Of a stretch of 64,000 nucleotides of DNA, positions 1 to 12,293 are shown piece by piece. The notes beneath the pieces were generated by a model. That model was not told where the DNA came from. It did not search any database and was given only the letters and a program-made list of their open reading frames with translations. Both the position numbers and the translations under genes were made by a program. The stretch's first letter is position 1, and each line of letters begins with the position of its first letter. Origin of the DNA: Lepiota brunneoincarnata (Eukaryota > Basidiomycota > Agaricomycetes > Agaricales > Agaricaceae); NCBI GenBank assembly GCA_023014365.1, contig JAEBUN010000004.1, forward strand, positions 2,356,001 to 2,420,000. The letters are read 5' to 3'.

Positions 1-904
1 CGTAACCTGACTGGTTAATCTCGTCGAAGAACCCCTCGACCGCGATAGACGACCGCCCTGTCAAATCAAGCTGAAGTGACTTGAGCCTCGGCAGTTTAGC
101 GGACCATCGTCCAATATCAGGTCCCAGAGCACCAGGCGCCACCAGCTCGATCTTCTCCAAACCTCGCTGGTGGTGAAGGAGGTCGGTGAAGTTGTCAGGA
201 AGGAATGTGGGAGAAGCGAAAGAGAAACCGGTAAGCTTTGTGCGGCTGGACAAATCGGCAAGGAAATTGGTGAACTGAGGCAGCTGTGATTCGACTTGCA
301 GATTGATGACCTTTAAACCCTGGCTAAGGAACAGGGCCGCGCGTTCCAAGCCTGATGCTGTTTGCACTTTCCACGTTAACTCCTCCAAGTTCGGCAGTAT
401 ATATGTGCGAGGTCGGTCTGCCTCGAGCATGGGGAATATCGTCGCGAGGTTGTTAGCGGCCTCGTTGTACGTTATACGGCGAACGCGGTCGCAATACTTT
501 AATACGTTGGTCCAGTCTTCGCTTTCCGGAGCTTTGATCTGCGGGAAATAGAGCTCAACGCTCGATTCTGGAGGGTCGGATGAAACCACACTCACCAGAC
601 CAAAACCCGGCTTGCGGGCCTTCCTCATAATGTTATTAGGGAACAATCCAATAATAGGTACAAGGGAATCCAGCTCCCTCCACAGTGTGTCCAGCCCTAG
701 CCCACAGAACGCCTTACAAGTCCTCGCGAATCTTGAAAGCGTGCGTCTTCCATTCGGAGACTCTAGAATAGCCTCCAAGAGTTTCTTGGTAGCCTCCTGG
801 TCGCGAAGGATGAGGAAAATAGGGGTTTTGACGACGGGTTTAGCGGGCGCCTTTTTGGCGACGTGGTGATGCCTGTTGTTGCGACTGGACTTTCCTTTTG
901 CCAT
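1..904 (-). CDS. F-box-like / leucine-rich-repeat protein (3' end beyond window)
   Basis: The frame is open for about 301 codons from an ATG at 904 down to base 1 with no stop, so the gene is cut by the window edge. After a basic N-terminus (MAKGKSSRNNRHHH) there is an F-box-like core at about residues 35-80 (LLEAILESP.., LSRFARTCKAFCGLGLDTLW, RELDSLVPIIGLFP), the form typical of mushroom F-box families. It is followed by LRR-like segments such as LPNLEELTWKV, LKVINLQVESQLPQ and LPRLKSLQLDLTG. F-box proteins bind Skp1 and choose substrates for SCF ubiquitin ligases; the substrate cannot be read from sequence. No intron is needed in the visible part. It is divergent from nothing close: its upstream side faces the 3' end of SLD2. 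Confidence 0.85.
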   Translation of the reverse strand, partial: MAKGKSSRNNRHHHVAKKAPAKPVVKTPIFLILRDQEATKKLLEAILESPNGRRTLSRFARTCKAFCGLGLDTLWRELDSLVPIIGLFPNNIMRKARKPGFGLVSVVSSDPPESSVELYFPQIKAPESEDWTNVLKYCDRVRRITYNEAANNLATIFPMLEADRPRTYILPNLEELTWKVQTASGLERAALFLSQGLKVINLQVESQLPQFTNFLADLSSRTKLTGFSFASPTFLPDNFTDLLHHQRGLEKIELVAPGALGPDIGRWSAKLPRLKSLQLDLTGRSSIAVEGFFDEINQSGY

Positions 905-1417
905 GCCTGTCTATTTCGATGCGAATGGGAACTTGCACGACAACAACAATGTGTGAGATGATGGTAGCGGTTATGGACAATGTCCACGAAGTGAGGGATG
1001 AAGGATTGCGGAGCCAGGCTTATAGCTACCTGCGCAATGAGATGTGCGGCCTACACGCTGTCGTCGCTCATTTCCGAACGGTTTCGGCGCTCTGGTAGGT
1101 TCTTTTGTTAATAATTGATGCTTAATGTATGTACAGTAGAACTTGAGAAATCTAGTTTAAGGCTGACATGTGCTCAGAATGAGGCTAGTGTGCTGCACGA
1201 TGCAGGTTATTGCACGAGTGTGACTGACTTGGCGAGAAGGTCTGATCTGATACCGTTGATGAAACGAGGGAAACGACGTGGGTTGGTGGTGTCTGGCAGC
1301 ATAGGGAGGGGGAGGTTAGATTCCTTTTCGGTGAATAACGTTATGCAACCTGCTGCAGAGCCAGGATGCATTCCAGGTAACCAACGATCAGTAGGAATGA
1401 ATGATATTTGCTGTGGA
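905..1417. other. intergenic, promoter of the F-box gene and 3' region of SLD2
   Basis: About 510 bases. Short open frames occur on both strands but none shows a family motif or plausible splicing. I see nothing else in it. Confidence 0.5.
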
Positions 1418-3314
1418 CTACAGTTCCTCTGAATGATAATGAGATTCCGAGAGTTCGCCGACTTCCCAAGGCACGGGTTCTCCTTCCCATTCATCTCCCC
1501 TTTCATCAATTCCAGTCTCCCTGTCTTCTACAAATACGTTCCCGTCGTCCTCTCCGACTCCCCAAATCTCTCCGCCCTTTCCCGGGTTATAGTGCATGAT
1601 ACGTCGACCGGATAACAGCTCCTTCACGATCTTCTCCTCCTCTATTTCATTTCTCTTCGACTTGAGAGACTTCCAGTACAAGAACGCGATGCAACTCATG
1701 AGGCAAACCCTCTACTCTTTCCTCACCATCAGCGCCCTCTCTCCCTTCTCCCCTTTCTTCACCGGGACCATGACCGAAGGGACTGTCAACAACCTGCTTC
1801 GCAGGTGACACCGACCCCTTACCGCGAGGTAGAACACGCCTCGCATAATTCAATATGGAATCCTCGATCTCGGAGTCACCCTCTTCTGTCGGCGCTGCGG
1901 CACGGATACCGCGTGAATGATGGACAAGTTTCACAGTTCGCTGAGCATCGAGGCTGTCTGAGCCGCTCCCGTCATCACCGTCCATATTTTCTGCACTCTC
2001 TTCGCCTTGCAGTCTGGCTTTCTTCCGACTAGCGTTCTTGGGTGGTTGGTGGCTGCGTGCGCCACTAAGTTTTGATTTCCCTGAAATCCGGGAGGCGTTA
2101 AGCTTGGGTGATGGAGGGAGTAATTGCGGTGCAATGCTGGAAGGATCTGGTGTAGAGTCCGGATCATCGTGGCTGTCGTGTCGTACTGGGTCCATCTCGG
2201 TTAAGAGGCATTTTATTGATGTGCGGACATCCGGAGGGGCCTCTTTTTGAATCCGTCGGATGCCTTGCCAGCCGTAGGTAATGTCATCTGGACTAACTTT
2301 GAACGTGACTTTGTTGGTGCTGAGGATCGGGGTTTCGAGGAAGGTGCCTTCTTCGAGGATTTGCTGCTGGATTCGGAGTCGGCATCCAGAATCTCTTCGT
2401 CCTTGCTAAGTAATGAATCCTTCGACAAAACTCTGCTGCTAGGCCGTGATTTTGTAGTAGTGAGGATACTACTGCCGAAAATGTCAGTCATGGACGTAGG
2501 TTTGACAGTCTCTGCGAAGAGGAGGGTGAACTGTTTCCCGCTCGCCGCGGGCTTCATGGGACTGTCGTCAACAAATGATGGGTGCCCTTCGGCTATTTTG
2601 TCGTCCCACTCATCCTCATTATAATCATTGTCACCGTCCGCTTCTTGTAGCTCCAGCTTCGGGAAAGGAAGGTTGGTTTGGGACAACACACGCGGCCGTT
2701 TTACTTTATTCGGCGAAGGCGAAACTGGTTCCCCTCTTAGTCGCTTTCGCGCACGAGAAACGGGAGATGGAGGCTCGGGTAGCAATTTGTTTGAGATTGA
2801 GGATTGCGAAGGCACGATGAGGGGAAAGGGATCGGGGGATGGCTGCTGACGGGAGCTCTGGGACTTCGATTTTCGGGGACTGGCAAAGGGGTTCAAGGTT
2901 GATCTAGGAATATTGGAGGGGCTTGTTTCCTTTTGCTTCCCTTTGTTTTTCTGAGGAGAAAAAGGGTTGAAGCTTTTCAGAGAGGCCGTGGTTTCAATAA
3001 CGCGTGAGGCAGAATGCAGAAGTTTTGACGATCGAGAAGATGTTGGTCGTATTGGAGTAGAAGGGAGATCATTAACTGCCAATGAAGAGCCCGAAGCTGC
3101 CGCCCCAGCCGCAGCTTTAGATAGCTTCTTGTAGGATTTGTATTTCTGGGCTAGGGTAGGGGTTGTTGGTATAACACGAGACAAGTGTGCGACGCGACTG
3201 ACCGACCACAGGTTGTTTCTTGATGTCGTCAATGGTGGGTTCCCTCCCATTCGCTGCTTTGAAGCTGCGTTCCCAATATTTGATTTCCGCACGAAGGCTG
3301 GCGACATCGGACAT
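1418..3314 (-). CDS. SLD2: DNA replication regulator SLD2 (Drc1)
   Basis: Sld2 is the CDK target that, once phosphorylated, bridges Dpb11 and the pre-loading complex to start replication. The first 37 residues carry the Sld2/RecQL4 N-terminal signature (LRAEIKYWERSFKAANGREP, TIDDIKKQPVV), continuing across an intron into AQKYKSYKKLSK. Exon 1 is 3203..3314 and the first intron 3151..3202 (GTCAGT..CTAG). The middle is Ser/Pro-rich with many SP/TP sites (PFASPRK, PSPVSRARKRLRGEPVSPSPNK), as expected for a CDK substrate. A second intron is inferred at 2173..2297 (GTTAGT donor, CTTAAC branch, GACAG acceptor), joining frames across a stop. The C-terminal exon (NEIEEEKIVKELLSGRR, PGKGGEIWGVGED, GDEWEGEPVPWEV) is reached through a last intron near 1700-1815 whose ends I cannot fix. 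Divergent from the gene at 3506. Confidence 0.85.
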
Positions 3315-3505
3315 TGTGTTGAGCCAAGTGAACGTAACAGCGCGTGAATGAAATATCTGGTCACGAGAGCAGAATGCGCGTCCACAAGAACAAACAAGTA
3401 CCGCGTTGGTTCAATTTCGACGTTGCAGAGCTTCAAGCTTTAAGGCGGCGACGACGACGGCAACGACGACAACGACAGGGGATATCGAGCCACGACCAAC
3501 TACAA

Positions 3506-5848
3506 ATGTCAAATAATCGTCCGAGACCAAGTGTCCTCAATTTTTTCGATCCACTGGCTAATTCTTCAGAAACGCCCTCGACCCCTCGGTGCGGTGCACC
3601 CCCACGGGACAATGAGAATCAGAAAAACTCGGCAGATAATCTTACCTTGACGACATTCTTCAATAAGACTTATAAGCCCATACTCGATCCTCCGCCTGTA
3701 CCCCTGAAAAGGCGATTGATCGACATTGGCGACATGACACTTGAAGATGCTGCTTCTCCGGGAATCCTGCTGGACCCAACCTTGGAGGGTGGAATCAGTG
3801 CTAGCCTTGCCCAGGTTGCGGACGAAGAAGAAAATGCAACACTCACTTTCAGAGATATGGCGAAAGCTGCAACGCCCAACAAAGCGTTCAAGTCAACCCC
3901 ACATAAATTCTCACACAAAACCCCTCCGACTCTTCAAACTCCCCACATAGGCATTGTGGTGGGATCTGCTACACCCACCCCCCATCCTACAGTATCCAAT
4001 GATCTCATTATCCCTGAGACATCTTCAAAAAGAACCACCTCTAATGTGCTGGAGGAGTGTGTTCCCATGGGGCCGCCAGAAAATGTTCAAAACAAGCTGG
4101 AGAGCCCAATTCAAACGGAGCAGCAAGAGGCACATCTAAAGCCTGAGGACAGTCAACTTTTTCCTTCCCCAGTCATCAGTCCTCGGGAGCTAGCCGCCGC
4201 CGAACCACCTCAGCCTCCTACCATCTCCCTTGAACTCGTCGAACCTACCGATCCCTTGCTGGCCAACCCTCAAATCCTTACTGTGCCCCAAACTCCTGAC
4301 TCCGCAGTACCCACCCTTCTAGAGCCGAACTCAGTCGCGAGTGACTCTGCTGGTGCTACACTCAGGCCTAATCCACCCAATACCTCTTCTCAGGACCTTC
4401 ATCGTGCTTCCGTCGACCTCCATGCATCTTTCCAAATGCACTTACAGTCAGAGGATATGTCATTCGACCTGTTGAGCGACAAGGCCTCGCTCTTCAACCC
4501 GCAGAATGGCATGGTTTCCTTCCTGACCACAATTGAGGATGATGCTAGCTTTGATATGGAGACTGAGAGGGACAACATGGAAAGGGCCTTGAAGACATAT
4601 CCCGGAGATACGGGCAGGGTACACAAAGCCAATGGTGAGTACCCCATCGTCAGCTTGCATACTCCTAACTCGATGGTACTGGCTCAGATTCCCCTTCAAC
4701 CTCGGCTTCAAGTTCAGCTCCTGTTACACCCATTGACGGTGCGCGCCGGAATCACCTTAACTTTACATCATTATTGATCAATACTCAGCCCCAAGCACTC
4801 CATCCATGCTAGCTCAGCAATCTTTCGACGCTCCCATTGTGACAGGTACATATATTATACCACTCAGCGAACTCGTGCTGAGCGGAGTGCACAGGTTCCA
4901 TCCTGAAAACAGTCCGCAAGCGCCTTAGTATTCCTATTCCAATATCCTCCCCACGTCTCATTGGTCACCCCTCACCTCTGACAGGAACAAATCCGCCATG
5001 TGAGTCCTAACATTTTGCCTGGAAAATACCCCAAGACTAAACTTGTGACAGCACAACTGGCTCCGTTCTCGCCCTCCGAGGGAGTGGCATTGAAGAGAGT
5101 CTCGTCCTCAAGATCAGTTGTTCCTTCTGCGTCATTGATAGCAACACGAAGGACTTCTCTCCCCTTCGCTACGCCCAAACCTTCCAAGGACCAAAGTGCA
5201 TTATTGGCGCCCCCTCTCGCAGTTCCCGCTTTGAAAATTGTGAAGAGGTCGAGACCCAAAGGCCATGAACGGACAGACTCGACCTCAGTCAGCTCCGGGT
5301 CTTTAGAACCTCGGAACCCTCCAGCGTTGACGGCACCCCCGGCCAGAGTCTATGAGTTGCCAGCAGTTGCACCTCTCAAGACTCGTCACCCAGTCAAGGA
5401 ACAAGAGGCCCTGCAAACATTAAACGAGATGGAACCTCAAGTTCCCCGACGACTCGCGAAACAGACAAGACCACTTGTACCTCCCCGCCCGCCTGTTTCA
5501 ACCGAACCCGCAGAGACAGCTGGGCAAGGCCCACGCCGAGTGCCAATTTCGGAGGGGCCGCAGCTGAGATCTGCAGCTATACCAAGGGCAGTGGGGTCGT
5601 CTGTACCTGTGACCGGAGGCCCTAGGAGAGTCCCTTACCCTGCACCCACATTGCCGACGTCTCAGGCTCGTTCAGCGATTGCAGGCCCAAGCGGGTTGAA
5701 GGCCCCAACACAGTTCAGTGCAACAGTCTTAAACATGACTTCCTCACTACCAAAGCCTGCTTCTCGCACTTCAGCCATAGCTTCTAGATTGCCCGCTCTG
5801 AAAACTCTGAAGCCGGGACGATTGCCCACCCTTCGACGCGCAACTTGA
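3506..5848 (+). CDS. hypothetical Ser/Pro-rich fungal protein
   Basis: I do not recognise the family. Five exons trace cleanly: 3506..4634, 4688..4738, 4789..4845, 4895..4999 and 5052..5848, giving 712 residues with GT..AG introns of 49-53 nt. The N-terminus (SVLNFFDPLANSSETPSTP) and TLTTFFNKTYKPILDPPPVP look like the only ordered or conserved parts. The rest is Pro/Ser/Thr-rich with many TP/SP sites. The C-terminal third is basic with repeated proline-flanked basic patches (SLPKPASRTSAIASRLP, LKTLKPGRLPTLRR), as in proteins that bind microtubules or nucleic acid, but that is only a resemblance. An in-frame ATG at 3374 would add 44 residues including an Arg/Gln run; I prefer 3506. It shares a promoter of under 200 bp with SLD2. 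Confidence 0.75.
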
Positions 5849-6352
5849 GCGTATATAACACCCATCAGACTTTTAATACGTCATTCATGTCCATACCATT
5901 TTCGGATACACTATTTAATCAGTGAGTCCACTCGAGAGGATACAAATATGCTGGAGACGAAACAGACTCATCCGCAGGGACACCATACATATATCCCGCG
6001 AGAGCTCAAGACAACTCGGGACCTCAAGCCTCACCACCCGGAACACGACGCGTCCAGCACGTGTTGTCGAAATAATGGAACGGATTTAGTAATGATAAGA
6101 TTAATGACATAAAATATTGCTGGCGTCTCCGCCTGTTGGCCAGAGCTTGGCCTGTGTAATCACGAAATGTGTTGATCATTTTTTTGTCCTTATTTTCCTT
6201 TCCATTTTCACCGTCTCTGACGTCTCTGGACAAGGACTGTCTTCTCACACGTTACATTCTTGTCTGCAATCGCTGTTTCGGCGCCTCTCTCTTGATTCCT
6301 ATGCACACTCGGTTAGACTTGAAAGCCTTCGATCTCTAGCGCACCAGCCACT
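5849..6352. other. intergenic, no gene seen
   Basis: About 500 bases between two co-directional genes. AT-rich pyrimidine stretches near 6180-6215 suit a promoter for the next gene, but I see no clear TATA box, repeat or exon. Confidence 0.4.
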
Positions 6353-9089
6353 ATGCAGCACCCCAAAGATACCCGCACTAATATTGTTGATAAGTTCCCA
6401 AAAAGCAGCAAGGCTAACGTGACGGCTGTCCCAGGCTGGCTGAGGGAGGGCAGTGATGGGGACAATGGTATCTGGAGTAAGGATGCGAAGGCCACAGCCT
6501 TGTTCTCCTACATTATTTTCCCGCAAACAACGAGGGATCCAAGGTCCATGAAATTCAAACTGTTTGACAAAACACCCATTCCTGCGCCATCAGTGCCTGT
6601 CAAGCAGCTTATTATTCCCTCTATGGCCTATGACGACCCCGCCTTCTCACCTGACCCTCATTCAAATCCGTTCTTTGTCTCTGACCAACAACCGGAGTGG
6701 GACACCTCCCTTCCACCTGGCCATCCTACCCTCAGAAAACTGCAACCTTCGGGCCACGACGATTTCCATCTCCTTCAGCCGCCCAACACCCCCGCAGTGC
6801 CTGACGCTCCCAACAATTCAACCAGCACTCCTGCCCAGTTATCCCACCCTACCACAGCTTTATCTAGTCCCCCAGTCGGAACTACACACTCTTCTACCTG
6901 CTCGCCTTCATCATCATCCGCACCCGCGCCTGCGTCATCGGCATCACTGAATACTCACGTGCGTCCCAAGTACGATATGCCTCATGATGGCCACCATCCT
7001 CTACAACATCCACCGCAGCCATCGCCGTCGAAACCTGAGCATAAGAAACGTTCGGGCTTGTTCTCTAGACTTATAGGCTCCTCTTCTAGTGTGGATGCCC
7101 CCAGCAGCGGATCCAACACTGCTCGGCCATCCATTCAAGGCGGTCGCTCGATGATACACTCTCAGGATCCTCCGCCATATGAGCCGGTCTCAAGGCCTAT
7201 TCCTCAGCATACTCTTACCACACAATCCGCACCTGAAATGTATCGGTCGGAGAGACCGGCTTTGCGTCCACGGGCCAATACTGCTGGAATTGCTGAACCC
7301 AGAACTGTCCCTGTGGCTGCTGCTGCTGCTGCTGCAAGCCGTGTAGCGGATGACCATTGGGAGCGGGGCGACCTGGATCGGATTGACGAGCTTGATGAAA
7401 GTAATCCATTTGGGACGACGTGGCATCACGGGGGACCCTATGAGGCGATCTCGAGAGTTGTTCAGAAGGATAATACGGCGAAGCACAGTCGCGCTCAGGC
7501 TCAGGTATGACTCCGTACCAGTTTCATTGTTGCATGTCCGGGTTGATTTTGATTTGTCCCAGTCCTCCAGCATTCGTATCCCCCCGCTGTCTCATGATGT
7601 ATGCACATATACTCCTCCCAGAGCTTTGCGCTGATTTATGCCCGGTTTGCAGAACTATAGAACCGCCCAGCTTATGGCATTGAAAGCAGGGTCCCTCAAT
7701 CTAAAGCCAGGCCAGATTCTCCCCCATGATTTCGCCTCATATCCTGAACTCCCGCTTTCCTATTCCCTGCCTCAGCCTCAGCCCACCAGGACCTATGATC
7801 TCCAGGATCCTCATTCTCATGCTCAACTTATCATGCATGGTCACGAGCCTAGACCTTTGGTGGATCAGCCAACGTTTTCACAATTGGTTCCCTCCGCTCC
7901 TCGACTCCCTGCTTCCGGCAATCAACCCGGGATGGAGCCGGTGACTGACCCCCGACCAATGCGGCATCGTTCGCCGTCCCCAGCTGTCGCCACGACCCAC
8001 TCGGATGAAGATGGAGATGTTGCTCTGTCAATAGGAATAGCTTTGATGGGAGATGGTCAAAATAATTCACATGAAAGTTCTGACGGGACTGCCACAGCTG
8101 TCAACTCAGAGGCAAACTCCAATCGTTCTACTCACATTGATCACAACATACAGAGTGAAGCACTTGGCCAGCCACCTGCTTGGCATACTCACCCTAATCC
8201 TCCACCCGCAAGATCAGAGTTCCTTCGTAGTGGCGAACACTGGACACAAATCCCTACAGCAATCAGTAACACACACACAGGAGTCGCATGGAACGGACCC
8301 CCTGTCAACATACCCCCTCAGGAACTTGGCTTGCAGCCCGTTCCCCCCCACAAAACTTCCCCCCAACCAAGACACACTTCCTGGCACCCACAACCTGTCC
8401 AGCTCCCACTAACTCAACCGCAATACACACGCTCCGCTAGACAAGAAATTCATAACCTTCAGCCACCACCATTACAGCAACCAACCACCTTTCTGAACCC
8501 GGCCCTCAGCCGCTCTGCTACCTATGCTCCAGAACTGAGGAAGCAGTACACGAATCGCCATGTACTTGCATCATCACTCAGAACTGGTGACAGCGCCGCG
8601 CCGCCATCCACTACGCCAAGCATCCGCGACAGGGAGGCCGACACTAGAAGCATTCAACAATCCATCATCACGACGTCAAATGTCTCTAGTCGTTCCCAGG
8701 ACGGAGAGAATCACCGCAGGAATCGCTATCTCCCGAAACGCCTGGTCATGCCGACCCCCCTTCAGCCGACAATGGAAAATCAACCTTTAGCTTACCAAGC
8801 TCGGTTTGACCCTCAGGCGAATGCTGTCCACCCTAGAGATCCATCTCCACCGCAAGTCAAACCTCCGATGCTTGCCACACAACCACCCAGAGCTCAGGAT
8901 ATTCCGATAGCTCCGTCGAATAAGCTCCGTAAACGAATGAGCCTGATCGGAGGCCCCACGTCGTCATCGAAGGAAACACCTGCTGTCGCTGCCGTCTCGT
9001 TTTCGGCTAATATCCTACCAACCAGCAAAACGCCTATGCGTGCGAATACCGAGAAGCTACACAAAAGGGTTTTGAACAAGAAGAGGTGA
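6353..9089 (+). CDS. hypothetical protein with a conserved GGPYEAI block
   Basis: Two exons, 6353..7504 and 7653..9089, joined in phase 0 by a 148-nt intron (CAG|GTATGA .. TTTGCAG|AAC), give about 862 residues. The protein is mostly Pro/Ser/His-rich and disordered. The block just before and across the intron looks conserved: RIDELDESNPFGTTWHHG, GGPYEAISRVV, then LNLKPGQILPHDF. I recall such blocks in uncharacterised mushroom proteins but cannot give a function. An FSRLIGSSSS basic patch, an alanine run from GCT codons near 7318-7335 and a basic C-terminus (KLHKRVLNKKR) are visible. The start is uncertain: the ATG at 6353 opens the frame, but in-frame ATGs at about 6549 and 6624 (MAYDDPAFSPD) are equally plausible and the first 90 residues look unlike the rest. 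Confidence 0.7.
7318..7335 (+). repeat. GCT/GCA trinucleotide run coding poly-alanine
   Basis: Short run of GCT/GCA codons inside the preceding gene, giving about eight alanines. Confidence 0.7.
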
Positions 9090-10388
9090 TCAATTTCTCC
9101 CAGTCTCCTATACTACCACGGTAATTCATGATCCTGTCCGGACTGGTGAAGCAAGCACTTTATCATGGTCCTTCCCATCGGACATTCTTACTACACCATA
9201 GACGATTTTTTCCCGCCGCCATCACATTACATTTCTCTCGTAGTTGTAACGTTACCACACTTACCTGTAGCCTCTGCCACTGACTGTTTCATCTTTCCCG
9301 AACTCTGCTGTTTACTTCATTTTGTACCTCCCGCCTTGTTACCTTTATATCTAGGCATCGATGACACTTGCTTCGACACAATATGTATCATAAAAAAGAT
9401 TATGATAATGTAATCCTATAGACGGGCCGTGCCATTTACCGACCTCGACCTGTGAGAATCGCATGAACTTCCTCACTACAATTGAACCTATGCGTACAGT
9501 GCTTTCGATATCAATCAGCCGATGTCATCATCAAACGTGCCAATCACCTGCACCCGAAGGTGCTCTGGCCAGGTTCTCATCGTAGACCAGGAGCATCCTT
9601 ATCAAAACGGATGCCGCCGCACTAACCAAAAACGTGCGGTCCATGCCATGCGCTAGGACGGATAGGTTAGGTGCGCATATGGTTCCAACTTCTGGAAACC
9701 GAGTTGTAACCGACAAAGTCGCATCCCCAGCCGTTACCAGATTAGCTTGTGAAGGATTTACCGGTGCCAGTGGGCTTGGTATGATCGTCTCTTCCGACAC
9801 ATCCTGGTGGTTGAAGATACTTATTCCCTGGTGTCACATATGGCAGCGTATAGAGAGGGACTATACCCAGGCAGTCGGGTTGACATGATCGGATCTGCAA
9901 GGTTTCAGGGGCTATTGGGCAGATATCGGTAGCAACGATGTGTCCCAGTTCGATGAATACGAGGTCGGCTCACCCTAGGGTTGGGGGTTTAAATCGAAGT
10001 ATCGGCGTTGGTAATGGTGGCTGGACGATTTACGAGGCATGCCCCTCCCATATCTCTGGTGGAACGTTTGATATGACATCAGATAACGCATGCCCGTGCT
10101 TCGAATAGCTTCGTTTCAAGGTAGCCATTAGACTTCCCGAGAGAAAGTATCTGCGCGTGCAGCCCAAAGAAATCAGCCTGTCTGATTGTCTGGGACAGGA
10201 ATAGCACAAAATCATTGGGAACCAGTCAAGTGATAGTTATGTGTGAACGAGTGGCAGGGGCCATATGTCTCGGTTTCCGTTGCAGTTAGTGATTCTTCTG
10301 GCAAATGTGTGTCGTGGGCAGAGCCCTGGATATAAACTGAGCGAGAATTTGAACGAGGCAAATGACTGGAACGGTTTCAACTGTGAGT
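9090..10388. other. gene-poor intergenic region
   Basis: About 1.3 kb. A minus-strand frame from about 9824 to 9531 stays open for roughly 95 codons (contains VTAGDATLSVTTRFPEVG, RTFLVSAAASVLIRMLL) but begins without a convincing ATG, and I recognise no family. A second short minus frame near 10030-10215 contains SDVISNVPPEIWEG. These may be remnants of a decayed gene or chance. The last 60 bases hold the promoter of the RNase gene. Confidence 0.4.
10331..10336 (+). promoter_or_regulatory. TATA box of the secreted RNase gene
   Basis: TATAAA lies in the context GGATATAAACTG, 53 bases before the ATG at 10389. The spacing leaves a short leader, a common layout for highly expressed secreted-protein genes of fungi. 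Confidence 0.6.
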
Positions 10389-10998
<610 letters not shown>

Positions 10999-12293
10999 AA
11001 ACGATGTTGTGAGTTCGTAGGACACAATCAAATGTTGTAGGGGGCACCGCTTTCCCTCTGCCATAGGTCGCAGGGATCCCATCGCCACCCTCTTCACCTA
11101 TGTTGTTGGCAGGTTGACAATGGGTGCGATCCTGATGTGGGGTAAGGCGGACTTTTCAGTGCAGACAAAAAGCCAGGGGAGCTGGGTTGATCTCATTCCC
11201 CCATTCCAGCCCCTGTAAACCCCCACACCCGCCGCACGATCGGTCGGTACTATAAGCGTGGTTTGACAGTAATGAATCGTGTTGTTAGCAAGATACATGC
11301 TGCTCGAGCGCGGGAACGTTCGATTGCAATGAATCTGGTGGCTTTATTGTTGTTGCGCAGATATGTCCATATGCCCGACGGTCGACAGACTAGCTTTTAT
11401 TGGACCTGCTATGCTCCTCCCTGGCAGCTCGGTCTCTCTGGAGCTATGGTATAGGATGATTGGAATGGCCACAACATCATCCTGAGATTAGGCTTCGCGT
11501 GCCTGGAAGGGCGTCAGTATGCACGTTCCCGAATCGAGAAACTCCATCTTCTCCTTAATTCTCATGTCCCAGAACCGCATATACAGGTATCTGTGGGTTC
11601 ACCATATCATGTAATTCTGGGTGGGGTGATTGGCCCAAGCGTTCCGGTTGCTTCAAATGTTGAGAACCCAATGCATACCACTCAATACGCGCGGCTGATT
11701 GTTCTGCGGTCCCTATTCCTTCCAGCTCCTTGGGCTCTCGCACTCACTGCCAGACCATCATGCGTGAGAGTCTTGTGCAAGTATGTGGAGCGTGCCACCA
11801 TATTCTGGAGCCGTTGCCTGGTCGGGGTCGATTCTACCACAATTCCACCAAACCACAGAAGACCTGGTGATTGGAGACATGTACACCCCCCTGGTGAAAC
11901 ATGCATTCCCTCTATCTGCTCATCGGCTCCGACCTCCCCTTGCCAGCGTCTACCGCTCGTACTTCTTCCGTGTGAAGCCTTTCTCTCCTTTTGGATCGAT
12001 ATTAACCTGGAGGTTTCCACGGGTTGTATTGAAGATTCTTCATCCAAATTCCAATACCTTCTTTGGTGTATTTTTCAGCTCTAAATCCACTGATATTTTT
12101 AATTGTGATCTCTGACATATTCGCTCTACTTAGAAGACCTGTGGTTCCGTCACACGAGGTGTAAACGAATTGACTGATAAGGAGCCTGGAAGGTCGCGAT
12201 ATAAGGAGCAGATAGTGGATATCTCGCGCAAAACATTCTCCCGCAACTCAGTCGTTTATTCTTCTGCTTATAAGAACGACCGAGCCACACGCC
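10999..12293. other. gene-poor region with unresolved open frames
   Basis: About 1.3 kb without a gene I can support. On the minus strand, 11590-11490 encodes YMRFWDMRIKEKMEFLDSGT followed by CILTPFQAREA and a stop, which reads like a real terminal exon. Upstream, near 11900-11770, is VYMSPITRSSVVWWNCGRID followed by PDQATAPEYGG. Stops separate the pieces and no splice pattern joins them well, so this may be a decaying gene. The complementary plus frame at 11783..12115 is probably a shadow. Confidence 0.4.
12200..12205 (+). promoter_or_regulatory. possible TATA box of the MFS transporter gene
   Basis: TATAAG in the context GCGATATAAGGAG lies about 95 bases before the candidate ATG at 12294. 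Confidence 0.35.

Noticed and set aside
1207..1509. 100-codon minus-strand frame near the SLD2 3' end
   Set aside because: Overlaps the SLD2 terminal exon in another frame and has no family features.
3344..3505. Upstream extension of the gene at 3506, opening with an Arg/Gln run
   Set aside because: The frame opens at a GTG, not an ATG; the ATG at 3374 is possible but the segment is simple-sequence CGACGA-type DNA and looks like leader.
11783..12115. 110-codon plus-strand frame
   Set aside because: It is complementary to a more protein-like minus frame, and ends in AT-rich DNA with simple residues.
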